From contig CAMPIP010000145.1 in NCBI GenBank assembly GCA_946886425.1, positions 1-6,010 of the forward strand: DNA of 6,010 nt. The letters are read 5' to 3'. Shown one piece after another: positions 4,961 through 6,010 of this stretch (position 1 is the stretch's first letter; the number at the start of each line of letters is the position of its first letter). The position numbers were made by a program, and so were the translations under genes. The DNA comes from an uncultured Actinomycetes bacterium. Lineage in GTDB: Bacteria; Actinomycetota; Thermoleophilia; Solirubrobacterales; 70-9. Below the pieces are notes generated by a model. The model saw nothing but the letters and a program-made list of their open reading frames with translations. It searched no databases and had not been told where the DNA came from.

Positions 4961-6010
4961 GTGAAGCTCCGTCCCGCCCTGATCCCGGCTGCCGCCACCA
5001 TCGCCGTGCTCGCGATTGCCGGCTGCGGCGACAGCAGCGGCAGCGCCGATTCCGACGCCAACGCCGCCGCCCTGGTTCCCGCCACGGCGCCCGTCTACAT
5101 CGAGGCGACGATCCAGCCGGACGGCGAACTCAAGACCGACGTCGAAGCCCTGGCCGAGAACCTCGCCGGCGTCGACGACCTCGGCGGCCTGATTGTCGAA
5201 AAGGCCGAAGAAGAGGCGAACGAGTCCGGTGAACCGCTCGACTTCGCCAAAGAAGTGCAGCCCTGGCTGGGCGACGTCGCCGGCCTCTACCTCGAACGCT
5301 ACGACGGCGAGGACTTCGCGGGCTACGGGGTCGCGGTCTCGGTCACCGACACCGACGCCGCCCAGGGCTTCATCGACGACCACTCCGAGACCGACGACGG
5401 CGACCCGTTCGAGGCCGGCACCTACGAAGGAGTCGACTATGACGTCGACCCTGAGGACGAGACCACGGTCGGGATCGTCGACGGCTTCCTCGTCATCGCC
5501 GAAGACCTGCCCTCCTTCAAGGCGATGGTCGACGCCTCCGAAGGCGAATCGCTCTCCGACAGCGAGACCTACGCCGAAGCCACCGGTGACGTCCCCAGCG
5601 GCAGCATCGCCAACGTCTTCGTCGACGTCGGCGGCCTGATCGACCAGTCCGGGGACGCGATCGACGCCGAAACGAAGGCCTTCCTCGACACCGCCGGCAT
5701 CGAACCAGAGGAGGCGACGGCGATGGCCAGCGTCGTCCCGGGCTCCGACCAGGTCGAGATCAACGTCAGCAGCAACTTCAGCGCCGACAACCCGCCCACC
5801 GGCGACGCCTCGAAGCTGCTCGGCGAGATGCCGGTCGGCTCCGTCGCCGCGATCGCCTCCGCGGACTTCGGTGAGCGCTTCAGCGAAGCGATCGACGAAC
5901 TCGATGCCAACGGGATCCCCGGCGAGATCCCGCCCAACCAGCTGAAGAAGACGATGAAGGAAGCGGGCATCGACCTCGACGAGGTCGCCTCCTCGGTCGG
6001 CGACCTCGCC
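4961..6010 (+). CDS. DUF3352-family secreted lipoprotein, 3' end outside the window
   Basis: The first 350 residues are seen, with no stop before the edge. A signal peptide (VKLRPALIPAAATIAVLA) leads to the lipobox IAGC with Cys22, predicting export and lipid anchoring on the outer face of the membrane. A short Ser/Asp-rich linker follows (23-34), then a domain that reads like DUF3352 proteins of Solirubrobacterales-type actinobacteria: ALVPATAPVYIEATIQP at 37-53, the motif VQPWLGD at 99-105, YEGVDYDVD at 155-163, and GIVDGFLVIAEDLPSFKAMVDAS at 171-193. The protein is strongly acidic. The function of DUF3352 is unknown, and no catalytic motif is visible. The GTG at 4961 was chosen because it gives the complete signal peptide. 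The gene starts 20 nt after glmS with no terminator between, so it may be co-transcribed. The family call rests on recognition of motifs and is fairly secure; its role is not known. Confidence 0.85.
   Translation, partial: MKLRPALIPAAATIAVLAIAGCGDSSGSADSDANAAALVPATAPVYIEATIQPDGELKTDVEALAENLAGVDDLGGLIVEKAEEEANESGEPLDFAKEVQPWLGDVAGLYLERYDGEDFAGYGVAVSVTDTDAAQGFIDDHSETDDGDPFEAGTYEGVDYDVDPEDETTVGIVDGFLVIAEDLPSFKAMVDASEGESLSDSETYAEATGDVPSGSIANVFVDVGGLIDQSGDAIDAETKAFLDTAGIEPEEATAMASVVPGSDQVEINVSSNFSADNPPTGDASKLLGEMPVGSVAAIASADFGERFSEAIDELDANGIPGEIPPNQLKKTMKEAGIDLDEVASSVGDLA

Noticed and set aside
5427..5639. Strong AAGGAG with an ATG 6 nt downstream (5439) opening a 66-codon frame inside the lipoprotein gene
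   Set aside because: The frame is +1 relative to the DUF3352 gene and encodes only Ser/Thr/Pro/Arg-rich sequence. AAGGAG arises from the codons for the conserved YEGVDY motif.
5911..5932. 7-bp inverted repeat (CGGGATC with GATCCCG) inside the lipoprotein gene
   Set aside because: It follows from repeated Gly/Ile/Pro codons in a GC-rich frame and has no T tract or other regulatory context.

Overview
This is a GC-rich window (roughly 65-75% G+C) with five tightly packed plus-strand genes from position 469 to the right edge. In order they are ribosomal protein L13 (rplM), ribosomal protein S9 (rpsI), phosphoglucosamine mutase (glmM), glutamine:fructose-6-phosphate aminotransferase (glmS), and the first 350 codons of a DUF3352-type secreted lipoprotein that runs off the edge. 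The rplM-rpsI-glmM order, the GTG starts, the base composition and above all the DUF3352 lipoprotein suggest a high-GC actinobacterium, most likely of the Thermoleophilia (Solirubrobacterales or relatives). That placement is an inference from gene content and protein style, not from a search.

Region by region: positions 1-190 are very GC-rich (about 76%) and hold either the 3' end of a plus-strand gene or the start of a minus-strand lipoprotein gene. The two readings compete and neither is secure. Positions 191-468 drop to about 64% G+C and hold no convincing gene. Potential RNA hairpins lie close together from 291 to 396, followed by a TATTAT hexamer (413-418) and a terminator-shaped hairpin with a T5 tract (425-452) that ends one base before the first possible rplM start. 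From 469 on the genes form an operon-like run: rplM and rpsI overlap (GTGA), 10 nt separate rpsI from glmM, 41 nt separate glmM from glmS, and 20 nt separate glmS from the lipoprotein gene. No convincing terminator lies within the run.

Functionally the run couples ribosome building (L13 in the large subunit, S9 in the small) to the first two dedicated steps of UDP-N-acetylglucosamine synthesis. GlmS makes glucosamine-6-phosphate and GlmM isomerises it to glucosamine-1-phosphate for GlmU. The lipoprotein at the end is probably anchored outside the membrane; its role is unknown.

The points most worth a second look are the possible structured, attenuator-like leader of rplM, the roughly 136-residue acidic N-terminal extension on S9 (which doubles the protein), a perfect 9-bp hairpin inside the part of rpsI that encodes it, the near-leaderless look of glmS and the lipoprotein gene, and a perfect 15-bp tandem duplication in the linker of GlmS. 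No mobile element, CRISPR array, tRNA or rRNA was seen.
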